NCBI GenBank assembly: GCA_038058095.1
Contig: JBBUBW010000029.1
Coordinates: 1 to 25,932, forward strand
From: VMFW01 sp038058095
Lineage (GTDB): Bacteria; Patescibacteriota; Minisyncoccia; UBA6257; 2-01-FULL-56-20
Reading direction: 5' to 3'
Length of the DNA: 25,932 bases
Below are positions 13,776 to 21,233 of the stretch, piece after piece. Each line of letters opens with the position of its first letter. The first letter of the stretch is position 1. Below the pieces are notes generated by a model, which worked only from the letters and a program-made list of their open reading frames with translations, was not told the origin of the DNA and did not search any database. The translations under genes and the position numbers were made by a program.

Positions 13776-14249
13776 ATGCAACTCCATAATCTTAAAAGTA
13801 AAAAGAAAAAACAGCCTCGTCCCCGCATTGGTCGCGGAGGCAAGAGGGGAACTTATTCTGGCCGGGGGCAAAAGGGGCAGAAATCTCGAGCTGGCCGGCG
13901 TCTTCGTAAAGCTGAGAGAGATCTCATTTTGCGCTTGCCAAAAAGGCGAGGTTTTAGGAACAAGCCAGTCAGTGAGAAACCGATGGTTTTTAATGTTGTT
14001 GATCTCATAAAAAAAATCAAACCCGCTCTTAAAGAAAAAAATCAAATTATCGACCAGAAATTTTTATATGAGATAGGCGTCCTCCCGCGTCGTTATAAAG
14101 GTGATGTCAAAATTCTAGGCAGCGGTAATATTGATATCCCCGTCATATTCAAGGGGTTGAAAGTTTCAAAAAGTGCTAAAATGAAGATAGAAAAAGCCGG
14201 AGGCCAAATTATTGCCGAAGACGAAAAAGAAACCAAAAAATCCAATTAA
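13776..14249 (+). CDS. rplO: 50S ribosomal protein L15
   Basis: This is uL15, a late large-subunit assembly protein. It has 157 residues: the glycine/arginine-rich N-terminal arm (PRIGRGGKRGTYSGRGQKGQ, SRAGRR), then the globular part ending GLKVSKSAKMKIEKAGGQI. Length and position before secY are standard. Confidence 0.95.
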   Translation: MQLHNLKSKKKKQPRPRIGRGGKRGTYSGRGQKGQKSRAGRRLRKAERDLILRLPKRRGFRNKPVSEKPMVFNVVDLIKKIKPALKEKNQIIDQKFLYEIGVLPRRYKGDVKILGSGNIDIPVIFKGLKVSKSAKMKIEKAGGQIIAEDEKETKKSN

Positions 14250-14314
14250 GCCTGAATTTAGATTTTTTCTCATTCGTATATTCGTAAAGAAATTAGTAAT
14301 TCATATAGAAAATC

Positions 14315-15586
14315 ATGAATAAATTTCTCCAAATCTTCAAAATAAAAGATATTCGCAACAAAGTATTGATTGTCTTGGGGCTTTTGGTCGCTTATCGAAT
14401 TTTAGCGGCCATTCCTATCCCCGGCATCGATGCCGCGAAACTCGCGGCCTATTTCGGGTCCAATCAACTTTTCGGTTTCTTAAACGTTTTCTCGGGCGGG
14501 GGTTTAGGTAACCTTTCTGTGGTAATGCTTGGTGTCGGTCCTTATATTACCTCCACCATCATTATGCAGCTCTTAACCATCATCTTCCCAAAATTCAAAG
14601 AACTTTATTATGAAGAAGGGGAAAGAGGCCGGGCAAAATTTAATCAATATTCGCGTCTTCTCGCCGTTCCTTTGGCTGCCCTCCAAGCCTATGGTTTCTT
14701 AAGTCTTCTTATTAGCCAGAAAGTTATCGATCGCCCTGATCCCTTAGGCTTAATGACAAACGTCATCGTTATCACCGCCGGCTCAATGCTGGCTTTATGG
14801 CTTGGTGAAATTATCAGTGAGCAAAAAATTGGAAACGGTATTTCTCTAATTATCATTGCTGGTATTCTAGCCGGCCTGCCATCTCAAATTCCTTTAATGC
14901 TAGCTTCATATACCGCCAGCCAGTTGCCAACCTATATCGGCTTCTTAGCGGTAGCGGTATTCCTGATTTTGGGCATAGTCTATTTAAACGAAGGCGAGAG
15001 AAAAGTTCCTGTTACCTACGCCCGCCGAGTGAGAGGAAATAAACTTTATGGCGGCGCCTCAAGCTATCTTCCATTAAAAGTTAACCAAGCCGGTATGATT
15101 CCGCTTATTTTCGCCATTTCAGTCCTTCTTTTCCCGCAATTTTTAGCGCAGATAGTTTCCGTAGCTTCACCCGGCCTTTCACTTAAACTTACCAGTATAG
15201 TAACCGCTTTTATGCAGAATCAGCTTTTCTATTCTATTTTCTATTTCCTTTTGGTTTTTGGATTTACGTACTTTTATACTTCTATCACATTCAACCCCGA
15301 TGAAATCTCAAAGAATCTTCAGAAAAGCGGAGGTTTTGTGCCGGGTATTCGCCCTGGCGAAAACACCAGCCACTTTTTATCTAAAACAGTTGGTCGCGTC
15401 ACTCTCTTTGGCGGAGTTTTCTTGGGGCTAATTGCTATTTTACCTATTATCGTCCAAAGCATTACCGGCATTGCTGTCCTAACTATAAGCGGAACCGCGC
15501 TCTTAATAATTGTCGCTGTCGCACTTGAAACCATGCGCCAGATTAATTCCCAACTCACTGTCCGTGAGTATGAGGCTATTGATTAA
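14315..15586 (+). CDS. secY: protein translocase subunit SecY
   Basis: This is the channel subunit of the Sec translocon in the plasma membrane. The 423 residues have about ten hydrophobic segments. Family signatures include IPIPGID near the first plug region, GVGPYITSTIIMQLL (segment 2), YYEEGERGRAKFNQYSR, NEGERKVPVTYARR (cytoplasmic loop) and the AGMIPLIFA segment. The C-terminal loop has NLQKSGGFVPGIRPGENT. It is translated with the ribosomal operon, as is normal. Confidence 0.97.
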   Translation: MNKFLQIFKIKDIRNKVLIVLGLLVAYRILAAIPIPGIDAAKLAAYFGSNQLFGFLNVFSGGGLGNLSVVMLGVGPYITSTIIMQLLTIIFPKFKELYYEEGERGRAKFNQYSRLLAVPLAALQAYGFLSLLISQKVIDRPDPLGLMTNVIVITAGSMLALWLGEIISEQKIGNGISLIIIAGILAGLPSQIPLMLASYTASQLPTYIGFLAVAVFLILGIVYLNEGERKVPVTYARRVRGNKLYGGASSYLPLKVNQAGMIPLIFAISVLLFPQFLAQIVSVASPGLSLKLTSIVTAFMQNQLFYSIFYFLLVFGFTYFYTSITFNPDEISKNLQKSGGFVPGIRPGENTSHFLSKTVGRVTLFGGVFLGLIAILPIIVQSITGIAVLTISGTALLIIVAVALETMRQINSQLTVREYEAID

Positions 15587-15597
15587 AGCTTGACTAA

Positions 15598-16278
15598 ATG
15601 AAAAAAGTTGCCGCTATCCTCTATGGCCCCCCTGGCTCCGGCAAAGGCACTCAAGCTAATCTTCTGGCCGCCAAACTTAGTTTAATCCATTTCGACACCG
15701 GCCGCTTCTGCGAATCCCTCGTTCACGATCCCGACCTGAAGAACAATAAAATCGTCGCCCGCGAGAGAAAACTTTTTGACTCCGGCATTTTGATGACGCC
15801 TTCTTTTGTGTTGAAAGAAGTTTCCAAGCAAACACAGAAAATTTCAAAAGCCGGTTGGGGTATTGTTTATAGTGGTTCACCCCGAACACTTTATGAAGCC
15901 GAGGGCCTTTTGCCGGTTTTAGAAAATATTTTCTCAAAGAAAAAAATTTATGTTTTTGTTTTAGATACTCCCGAAAGTGTTTCGCTTCAAAGAAACGGCA
16001 AGAGAATTCTCTGTGCGGTTTGCAAAGCCCCGCTTTTGACCGCTTTTTATCCTTCAAAAAATCCCAAACATTGCCCCATCTGCGCCGGTCCGTTTTATCG
16101 CCGGACTTTGGACGATAAATCCGTCATCCGCGTAAGGTTAAAAGAATACAAAGACAGAACCGAGCCCATCTTTAAATTAATGAAGAAAAAAGGTTATTCG
16201 ATTAACCGGATAGACGGCACCCTTCCTCCATTTAAAGTTTTTAATCAAATCTTAAAAAAGATTAGATTTACTGCGTAA
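15598..16278 (+). CDS. adk: adenylate kinase, zinc LID type
   Basis: It balances ATP, ADP and AMP. In 226 residues the P-loop GPPGSGKGT spans 10-18 and the LID domain has four cysteines (139, 142, 159, 162) that probably bind zinc. The usual DGFPRT nucleotide motif reads SGSPRT (92-97), losing the Asp. The last codons (RFTA-stop) lie inside the left inverted repeat of the next palindromic element, so the natural C-terminus may have been replaced. It sits in the usual secY-adk-map order. Confidence 0.93.
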   Translation: MKKVAAILYGPPGSGKGTQANLLAAKLSLIHFDTGRFCESLVHDPDLKNNKIVARERKLFDSGILMTPSFVLKEVSKQTQKISKAGWGIVYSGSPRTLYEAEGLLPVLENIFSKKKIYVFVLDTPESVSLQRNGKRILCAVCKAPLLTAFYPSKNPKHCPICAGPFYRRTLDDKSVIRVRLKEYKDRTEPIFKLMKKKGYSINRIDGTLPPFKVFNQILKKIRFTA

Positions 16279-16423
16279 TAATTTTCGTAGCGAAATTTTT
16301 AGATTTTGAGCGAGACGAAGCAAAAATTTTGAAGGAATAACTGTGTATATTTCAAGAAATTTTTGCAAAGTCGCAGCCAAAATATCGAAATTGCAGTCGA
16401 AAAGTTATTACGTAGTAAATCTA
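16263..16423. mobile_element. 161-bp imperfect palindromic element between adk and map
   Basis: TAGATTTACTGCGTAATAATTTTCG (16263-16287) is repeated inverted at 16398-16423 with one mismatch and one bulged base. The interior also pairs imperfectly (GCAAAAATTT/AAATTTTTGC arms). The element overlaps the last codons of adk and ends 15 bp before the map ATG. No ORF inside; MITE-like. Confidence 0.6.
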
Positions 16424-16438
16424 GTAAATAAAAAACGT

Positions 16439-17254
16439 ATGGCCTTAATCAAAACTCCCGCCGAAATTGAAATCATGGTGGAAGGCGGCCGGAAGCTAGC
16501 TAAAGTAATCAGTACTCTCTCAAACGAAGTGAAAGCTGGCGTTACCACTAATTATTTAGACGAACTTAGTTTTAAGCTCATTAAAGAAGTCGGCGCTGTT
16601 CCGGCTTTCCTTGGTTATAAACCCCAAGGAGCCAAAAAACCCTACCCTAAAACTCTTTGCGCTTCGGTAAACGATACTGTCGTCCATGGTCTTCCGTCCG
16701 ATTATAAAATCAAAGACGGCGATTTAATTAAGATTGATCTAGGTTTAAAATGGCGTGGCCTTTATGTTGATTCGGCTATTACCGTCGGCGTCGGGCGCGT
16801 TTCTTCTCTCGCCAAAAATTTAATAGCCGTGACCAAAAAATCGCTTGATTTAGCCATTCAAACTGCTCTTGTCGGCCGGACTCTTGGCGACATAGGATAT
16901 GCTATTTCGAGTTGCGTCAGGAAAAATAAATTTTCAGTTGTTCATTCTTTAACTGGACACGGTATTGGTTCTCATCTCCACGAAGACCCTAGCGTTTTTA
17001 ATGTTGGTGAATCTCATAAAGGGCTAGAACTTATGGAGGGTATGGTTTTAGCTATCGAACCTATGGTTTCTTCTAGCGACCTGGGAAGCGGCTGTCCCGT
17101 GCGAGAACTCCCTGATGGCAGTTTTGTGACTCGCGATGGTTCTCTTTCTGCTCATTTTGAACATACTATAGCGATTACCAGTGGCCGGCCTATTATTCTT
17201 ACTCAAATCAAAAATAGCTTGTCTTCATTTCTTGGCATGCCCCGTAGGAAATAA
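16439..17254 (+). CDS. map: methionine aminopeptidase, type I
   Basis: It removes the initiator methionine from nascent proteins. It has 271 residues from ATG 16439, beginning MALIKTPAEIEIMVEGGRKL; an upstream GTG would read through the palindromic element. The metal-site segments of the pita-bread fold are present: IDLGLKWRGLYVDSAITV (two Asp), the LTGHGIGSHLHEDP histidine, AIEPMV (Glu) and FEHTIAI (Glu). The gene closes the spc-type operon; infA, rpmJ, rpsM and rpoA do not follow here. Confidence 0.94.
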   Translation: MALIKTPAEIEIMVEGGRKLAKVISTLSNEVKAGVTTNYLDELSFKLIKEVGAVPAFLGYKPQGAKKPYPKTLCASVNDTVVHGLPSDYKIKDGDLIKIDLGLKWRGLYVDSAITVGVGRVSSLAKNLIAVTKKSLDLAIQTALVGRTLGDIGYAISSCVRKNKFSVVHSLTGHGIGSHLHEDPSVFNVGESHKGLELMEGMVLAIEPMVSSSDLGSGCPVRELPDGSFVTRDGSLSAHFEHTIAITSGRPIILTQIKNSLSSFLGMPRRK

Positions 17255-17379
17255 AATATTTTTTCTGCGTTACATGTTCTTGGTTTCAATTTTGAAATGG
17301 GCTATACTATCTACATTGAAAGTTTTTAGGTCTTGATTTAAAAATATTTTGTATTAACTTAACTATTTCCTTCGGGGTG

Positions 17380-17385
17380 TATAAT
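17380..17385 (+). promoter_or_regulatory. -10 box just upstream of the glycosyltransferase
   Basis: A perfect TATAAT (preceded by TG) lies 15 bp before the ATG at 17401, with only a weak -35 (near 17360). It predicts a leader of about 9 nt. A second candidate, TTGGTT-17 bp-TATACT, lies about 80 bp upstream. Confidence 0.5.
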
Positions 17386-17400
17386 CCAACTATAAAACCT

Positions 17401-18057
17401 ATGTCCGACGTTACTCTCTCCATAATCATTCCGGTAAAAAACGAAGCCGAAACTCTTCCTTTGGCATTAGTCGCCATTGATAATCAATTAGACGCCTTAG
17501 GCATTCCCGCGGAAGTTATTGTGGTCAGTTCCGGTTCAACCGATAACACCGCCGAAATTGTGAAAAAAATGTCGATTGCCATGCGCAATCTTAAACTTGT
17601 CGTTAACGAAGAAGACCAGGGAGTTGGCGCCTCCTTAAAGCAGGGGATGCTTCTCTCCCGAGGTCAATTCCGCCTCGCGGTCAATTCCAAGAATTTGATT
17701 CCCATCAATCAATTTAAAAATCTTTTGCCCCATCTTGAATCCGGTGCCGGTATCGTTGTTGGTTGCCGCACTCGTCCGGCGCAAGAAGGCGAAAATTATC
17801 TTTCCAAAACTCTATCGGCTTATAAAGAATTACCCGGCACCCTTGCGAATTTTGCCCTCAAGTCTATGGTTTTTAAAGAACTCAAAGATCCGACTTCAAC
17901 TTTTGTGGCTTTCCGAGCCGAAACCGCCGAAAAAATTTTTAACCTTACTAAATATCATCGCCTGAAAAATCTCCTCGAACCGCTTTATATTGCCAAAAAA
18001 TCCGGATTTTCAATTAAAGAATCGGACGTTATCACTCATAACGTTTCGGTAGTTTAA
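17401..18057 (+). CDS. family 2 glycosyltransferase-like protein, DxD motif lost
   Basis: The start LSIIIPVKNEAETLP and VSSGSTDNTAEIVKK match the nucleotide-binding half of GT2 enzymes, such as dolichol-phosphate-mannose-synthase-like proteins. The 218 residues continue with GVGASLKQGMLLSRGQFRLAV as expected. Where the metal/UDP-binding DAD should follow, it has NSK (about residues 101-103), and the later D-x-x-C-G-F-K region reads DPTSTFVAF. No membrane segment is evident. It is probably an inactive or repurposed relative. It lies alone between two noncoding regions with its own -10 box. The ATG at 17401 gives the normal N-terminus. Confidence 0.75.
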   Translation: MSDVTLSIIIPVKNEAETLPLALVAIDNQLDALGIPAEVIVVSSGSTDNTAEIVKKMSIAMRNLKLVVNEEDQGVGASLKQGMLLSRGQFRLAVNSKNLIPINQFKNLLPHLESGAGIVVGCRTRPAQEGENYLSKTLSAYKELPGTLANFALKSMVFKELKDPTSTFVAFRAETAEKIFNLTKYHRLKNLLEPLYIAKKSGFSIKESDVITHNVSVV

Positions 18058-18097
18058 CTATATTTTCTACTTTGCTCTAGAAGTTTATTTAAATTAG

Positions 18098-18124
18098 AAC
18101 AGCCGCTCACGTTGAGCGGCTGTT
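18098..18124. terminator. strong hairpin, probable terminator
   Basis: AACAGCCGCTCA and TGAGCGGCTGTT form a perfect 12-bp stem with a 3-nt loop. T runs are short on both sides (TGTTTCCTGTT on the plus strand). It could end the glycosyltransferase transcript, the minus-strand RNA from 18312, or both. Confidence 0.55.
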
Positions 18125-18312
18125 TCCTGTTGAGGCTTCTAGCCTCCGCCAGTCGGTTCTCGCATAGGAAACTTATCCTTTGCCGGTTAGGAGTGAACGG
18201 TTTCAGGGTTGCTGCTTCGATCAGTCGTCGTCTCCTGGGTATTTCATAGGCCTTCCTCCTCAGCGTTAGCCATTTCAGGGTTGCCAGGTTTCGGGTTAAC
18301 CAGCTGGTACTA
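18098..18312 (-). ncRNA. candidate structured noncoding RNA
   Basis: No ORF fits this 215-nt stretch. On the minus strand a promoter (TTGTTT, 16 bp, TATAAT at 18345-18318) points into it and the hairpin 18098-18124 ends it. The predicted RNA has pairing between its 5' CCAGCTGGTT and the AACCGACTGG near its 3' end (9 of 10 pairs), a GAGGCT/AGCCTC hairpin, and a repeated CAACCCTGAAA motif. I could not match it to 6S, SRP, RNase P, tmRNA or a riboswitch class. Confidence 0.4.
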
Positions 18313-18317
18313 AATTT

Positions 18318-18345
18318 ATTATAAAACCTCCACCAGTGAAAACAA
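18318..18345 (-). promoter_or_regulatory. minus-strand promoter
   Basis: Read on the minus strand: TTGTTT (18345-18340), a 16-bp spacer and a perfect TATAAT (18323-18318). It points into the structured noncoding region and no coding gene lies downstream for more than 200 bp. Confidence 0.5.
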
Positions 18346-18361
18346 GAGGCTAGTCCCGTAA

Positions 18362-18406
18362 ATAATTAAGGAATTAAAATCTCCTATACTCCACTTCCTC
18401 AATTAT
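18362..18406. repeat. small palindrome sharing TAATTAAGGAA with the 5081 element
   Basis: ATAATTAAGGAA (18362-18373) pairs with TTCCTCAATTAT (18395-18406) with one mismatch. Its TAATTAAGGAA core is identical to the inner arm of the 118-bp element at 5081-5198, so it may be a decayed relative. Confidence 0.4.
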
Positions 18407-18414
18407 GCCGAAAT

Positions 18415-18442
18415 TTGACATTTTCATTTATTTTCGTATTAT
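18415..18442 (+). promoter_or_regulatory. promoter of the small membrane peptide gene
   Basis: A perfect TTGACA (18415-18420), 16-bp spacer and TATTAT (18437-18442), with an alternative TATAAA three bases later. It gives a leader of about 35 nt. Confidence 0.65.
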
Positions 18443-18483
18443 AAAAACAGCTGGGCTAACTTTTCACGTGAGAGAAAGAGGTG

Positions 18484-18609
18484 ATGGATATGGGGATGAC
18501 CGAAAGTACCGGCAATCGACGCGAGAGCAATAGTGGAGCATTTAAGGCCACTTTAGCGCTCGTCTTCGTCGTGGTGGTCATTATCGTGGTCCTTTTCGCG
18601 ATTAAATGA
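18484..18609 (+). CDS. 41-residue single-span membrane peptide, unrecognised
   Basis: The peptide has a polar, charged N-terminal half (MDMGMTESTGNRRESNSGAF) and then a lysine followed by a continuous hydrophobic span, about residues 23-40, rich in Val/Ile/Leu/Phe, ending in Lys. This predicts one membrane helix. The gene has its own promoter, AGAGG ribosome binding site and a 14-bp terminator, so it is a complete monocistronic unit. Starts at 18484, 18490 or 18496 are possible; AGAGG spacing favours the second or third. GC content is higher than that of its neighbours. Small membrane toxin, regulator or secretion-related peptide are all possible; no homologue is recognised. Confidence 0.6.
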   Translation: MDMGMTESTGNRRESNSGAFKATLALVFVVVVIIVVLFAIK

Positions 18610-18624
18610 CCCCGTTCCAGATGC

Positions 18625-18656
18625 AAGTCCCAACGAGCCCGCGCTCGTTGGGACTT
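18625..18656 (+). terminator. terminator of the small membrane peptide gene
   Basis: AAGTCCCAACGAGC and GCTCGTTGGGACTT form a perfect 14-bp stem with a 4-nt loop, followed by CAATCGTTTT. It begins 15 bp after the stop codon. Confidence 0.75.
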
Positions 18657-18676
18657 CAATCGTTTTATGCCAAGAT

Positions 18677-18705
18677 TTGTAATTTTCCAATAAAAAAGCT
18701 AGAAT
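18677..18705 (+). promoter_or_regulatory. leaderless-type promoter of greA
   Basis: TTGTAA (18677-18682), a 17-bp spacer and TAGAAT (18700-18705). The predicted start coincides with the greA ATG at 18713, so the mRNA is probably leaderless. Confidence 0.55.
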
Positions 18706-18712
18706 TAACCCA

Positions 18713-19171
18713 ATGGATAAATACTACCTATCAATCGAACGGTTAAACGAGCTCAAAGTTGAGCTCGAAGATTTAAAAGGGCGTAAAAGACGCGAAATTG
18801 CCGAACGGCTTAAAACCGCCAAAGAGTACGGCGACCTCTCCGAAAATTCGGAATATTCCGAAGCTCGGGAAGAACAGGCTCGCGTCGAGACCCGTATTTT
18901 TGAATTGGAAGACATTTTAAAGCAAGCATCGGTTATTAAGAAATCTGAAGAAGTTGATGAGGTGAGAATTGGCTCGACCGTAACGGTTAAAAAAGGCGAC
19001 GAAGTTTTCAATTACACTGTCGTTGGTTCCAACGAAACTAATCCCGAAGAAGGTAAAATTTCCAATGAATCTCCGCTTGGCCGGGCGATTTTGGGGCATA
19101 AAGTAGGAGACAAAATCACTGTTGGGACTCCCTCCGGCGAGATTCAATATTCCATCTCTAAAATCGAGTAA
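18713..19171 (+). CDS. greA: transcription elongation factor GreA
   Basis: It rescues backtracked RNA polymerase by stimulating transcript cleavage. The 152 residues show the coiled-coil N-terminal domain with the acidic tip (AKEYGDLSENSEYSEAREEQ) that enters the secondary channel, and a C-terminal FKBP-like domain (ESPLGRAILGHKVGDKITV). Length is normal. It is predicted to have its own leaderless promoter. Confidence 0.95.
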   Translation: MDKYYLSIERLNELKVELEDLKGRKRREIAERLKTAKEYGDLSENSEYSEAREEQARVETRIFELEDILKQASVIKKSEEVDEVRIGSTVTVKKGDEVFNYTVVGSNETNPEEGKISNESPLGRAILGHKVGDKITVGTPSGEIQYSISKIE

Positions 19172-19209
19172 AAAAAGTTGTAGTGCCCGTGCTGCATATT
19201 CTAAGTTAT

Positions 19210-20655
19210 ATGTTACAGGATTTAGTTGAAGATCGTCTTAAGAAGTTAGCGGTATTGAAAAAAGCCGGCGTTGATCCCTACCCATTAAGAACCAAAAAAA
19301 GAACCGCCGTAGGTGTTGCGAAAAAAAACTTTAATTCTTTAGCGAAATCGCGCAAGAAAATTTTTCTAGTAGGCCGGATCGTTTCCATAAGAGATCAAGG
19401 CGGCGTACTTTTCACTGATATAAAAGATGAATCCGGCCAAATTCAGCTGGTTTTCAAAAAAGACAGTCTTAAAAATTTCGAACTTTTAAAAGCCACTGTT
19501 GATCGCGGTGATTTTTATGGCGCTTCTGGTATTCTTTTCAAAACCAAAAAAGGCGAAGAAAGTCTAGAAGTTAAAGAATACGTTCTCCTTTCAAAAAGTA
19601 TTCGTCCCTTGCCGACTGATTGGTTTGGAATTGAAGACGTTGAAACTCGCTTGAGAAAACGCTATATCGACATTCTTTTAAATCCCGAAGTTAAAAATAT
19701 TTTCCACAAAAAAGCTGTTTTTTGGGACACTTTCCGAACTGAACTAAAAAAAGCGAACTTCCTTGAAGTCGAAGTGCCGGTTCTGGAAAAAACTCCCGGA
19801 GGCGCCGAGGCCGAACCTTTCAAAACCCATCACAATTCTCTCGCCACCGATTTTTATCTCCGCATTTCCCTAGAGCTTCCATTAAAAAAACTCCTTGTCG
19901 CCGGATATGAAAAAGTTTTTGAGATAGGAAGAATTTTTCGTAACGAAGGCATCGATCGTGAACATCTTCAGGACTACACCCAGCTTGAATTTTACTGGGC
20001 TTATTCCGACTACAACGAACTGATGAAATTCATCGAACAGCTCTATAAAACCGTTATTAAAAAAACTGCCGGCACTTTGACCACCACTTATCAGGGCCAA
20101 AAAATCAACTGGGGCAAAAAATGGGGGAAAGTCAATTATGTTGAGGCTTTTGAAAAAGCCAATAAAATCAATCCCGTCTCGGCCTCAAAAGAAGAATTAT
20201 TCAAGAAAGCCGAAAACTTAGGATTGAAACCGGAAGGCAATTTAGGCAAAGGGCGCCTCATTGATTTAATCTTCAAAAAAACCGTTCGGCCGTCTTTAGT
20301 TCAGCCAGTATTTTTAGTTGACCCGCCGGTCGAGATTGAACCCTTAGCCAAACGCTCCGACAAAAACCCCGGCGTGGTTGAAAGATTTCAAGTTATGGCC
20401 GGCGGCACCGAGCTCGGCAAAGGCTTTTCGGAGCTGAACGATCCTCTCGATCAGCGAAAAAGATTTGAGGAACAAATGAAGCTTCGAGCTGCGGGGGATA
20501 AAGAAGCCCAGGCGTTGGACGAAGATTTCCTGGAAACCATTGAATACGGCATGCCTCCCGCTTCCGGCTTCGGAGTTTCTGAGCGCCTCTTTGCTATCCT
20601 TTTAGACAAGCCCGTCCGCGAAACCGTAATCTTTCCGTTAATGAGAGATAAGTAA
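19210..20655 (+). CDS. lysS: lysyl-tRNA synthetase, class II
   Basis: It charges tRNA-Lys. From ATG 19210 there are 481 residues; an upstream GTG would add nine unmatched ones. The OB-fold anticodon domain (KIFLVGRIVSIRDQGGVLFTDI) is followed by a catalytic core with ETRLRKRYIDILLNPEV, motif 2 (FEIGRIFRNEGIDREHLQDYTQLEFYWAY) and FVVDPPVEIEPLAKRS-like substrate residues. Motif 3 reads PPASGFGVSERLFAIL, one residue shorter than the usual GGLGIGIDRL form; the Arg is kept. It lies 38 bp after greA, a pairing common in bacteria. Confidence 0.93.
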   Translation: MLQDLVEDRLKKLAVLKKAGVDPYPLRTKKRTAVGVAKKNFNSLAKSRKKIFLVGRIVSIRDQGGVLFTDIKDESGQIQLVFKKDSLKNFELLKATVDRGDFYGASGILFKTKKGEESLEVKEYVLLSKSIRPLPTDWFGIEDVETRLRKRYIDILLNPEVKNIFHKKAVFWDTFRTELKKANFLEVEVPVLEKTPGGAEAEPFKTHHNSLATDFYLRISLELPLKKLLVAGYEKVFEIGRIFRNEGIDREHLQDYTQLEFYWAYSDYNELMKFIEQLYKTVIKKTAGTLTTTYQGQKINWGKKWGKVNYVEAFEKANKINPVSASKEELFKKAENLGLKPEGNLGKGRLIDLIFKKTVRPSLVQPVFLVDPPVEIEPLAKRSDKNPGVVERFQVMAGGTELGKGFSELNDPLDQRKRFEEQMKLRAAGDKEAQALDEDFLETIEYGMPPASGFGVSERLFAILLDKPVRETVIFPLMRDK

Positions 20656-20718
20656 ATATGATACAAATTCGCATTATTCGTATTATTAGCATGCATTCGC
20701 ATATTAGTATCGCAGTTT

Positions 20719-21123
20719 ATGGTTAAAGTATTAGCTTTCGGCGTTTTTGACGGCTTCCACGAAGGCCACAAATTCTTTTTGCGGGAAGCCAAAAAACTTG
20801 GAGATTTTTTAGTAGTCGTAGTCACTCCTGATGAAGTGGTGGAACTTATCAAAAAAAAATTGCCGAGGTTTAACTTAGGGAAGCGCTTAAAAGAAATTCA
20901 AGATTCAAAACTAGCCGACGAAGTTGTGGTGGGGGATAAGCTTTTGGAAGGTTGGGAGATCCTTCAAAAAACTAATCCGGAAATCATTGCCATCGGTTAC
21001 GATCAAAATGATTTGGAATCTAGTTTAAAAAACCACCTGAAATCAGAGAAATTATTTATAACGCTTAAAACTATCCCACCCCTTGAAGAAACAAAGTACA
21101 AAAGCAGTTTAATAAATAACTGA
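20719..21123 (+). CDS. cytidylyltransferase-like nucleotidyltransferase
   Basis: This 134-residue single-domain protein has the adenylyl/cytidylyl-transfer signature GVFDGFHEGH near its start (HxGH at about residues 15-18). It has IAIGYDQ where the family usually has a nucleotide-binding loop, but no clear ISTT-type second motif. Relatives include glycerol-3-phosphate cytidylyltransferase and RibL-type FAD synthetase. The substrate cannot be assigned. It converges on dnaE with a large inverted repeat between them. The preceding spacer has ATTCG(C/T)AT word repeats. Confidence 0.7.
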   Translation: MVKVLAFGVFDGFHEGHKFFLREAKKLGDFLVVVVTPDEVVELIKKKLPRFNLGKRLKEIQDSKLADEVVVGDKLLEGWEILQKTNPEIIAIGYDQNDLESSLKNHLKSEKLFITLKTIPPLEETKYKSSLINN

Positions 21124-21141
21124 CTTCCATTTTTGTTCACT

Positions 21142-21228
21142 AAAAAAGTGTTTTGCGGACGTTCGGGTTGGCAGTGGGATCAATAATGTCTTTACGAAAC
21201 AAAGGCGACGTCCGAAAAATACTTTTTT
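21142..21228. terminator. inverted repeat between convergent genes
   Basis: AAAAAAGTGTTTTGCGGACGT (21142-21162) pairs with 21208-21228 over 21 bp, with one G-U wobble and one mismatch. The loop is 45 nt. The A and T ends and convergent genes fit a bidirectional terminator; the long loop also fits a palindromic element. Confidence 0.5.
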
Positions 21229-21233
21229 AAAGT

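Noticed and set aside
16343..16438. N-terminal extension of methionine aminopeptidase from an upstream GTG
   Set aside because: The 32 extra residues are encoded by the palindromic element and have no counterpart in the family.
18456..18659. 67-codon minus-strand ORF opposite the small membrane peptide
   Set aside because: It crosses the terminator hairpin and has no promoter or ribosome binding site; the plus-strand 41-codon gene has both.
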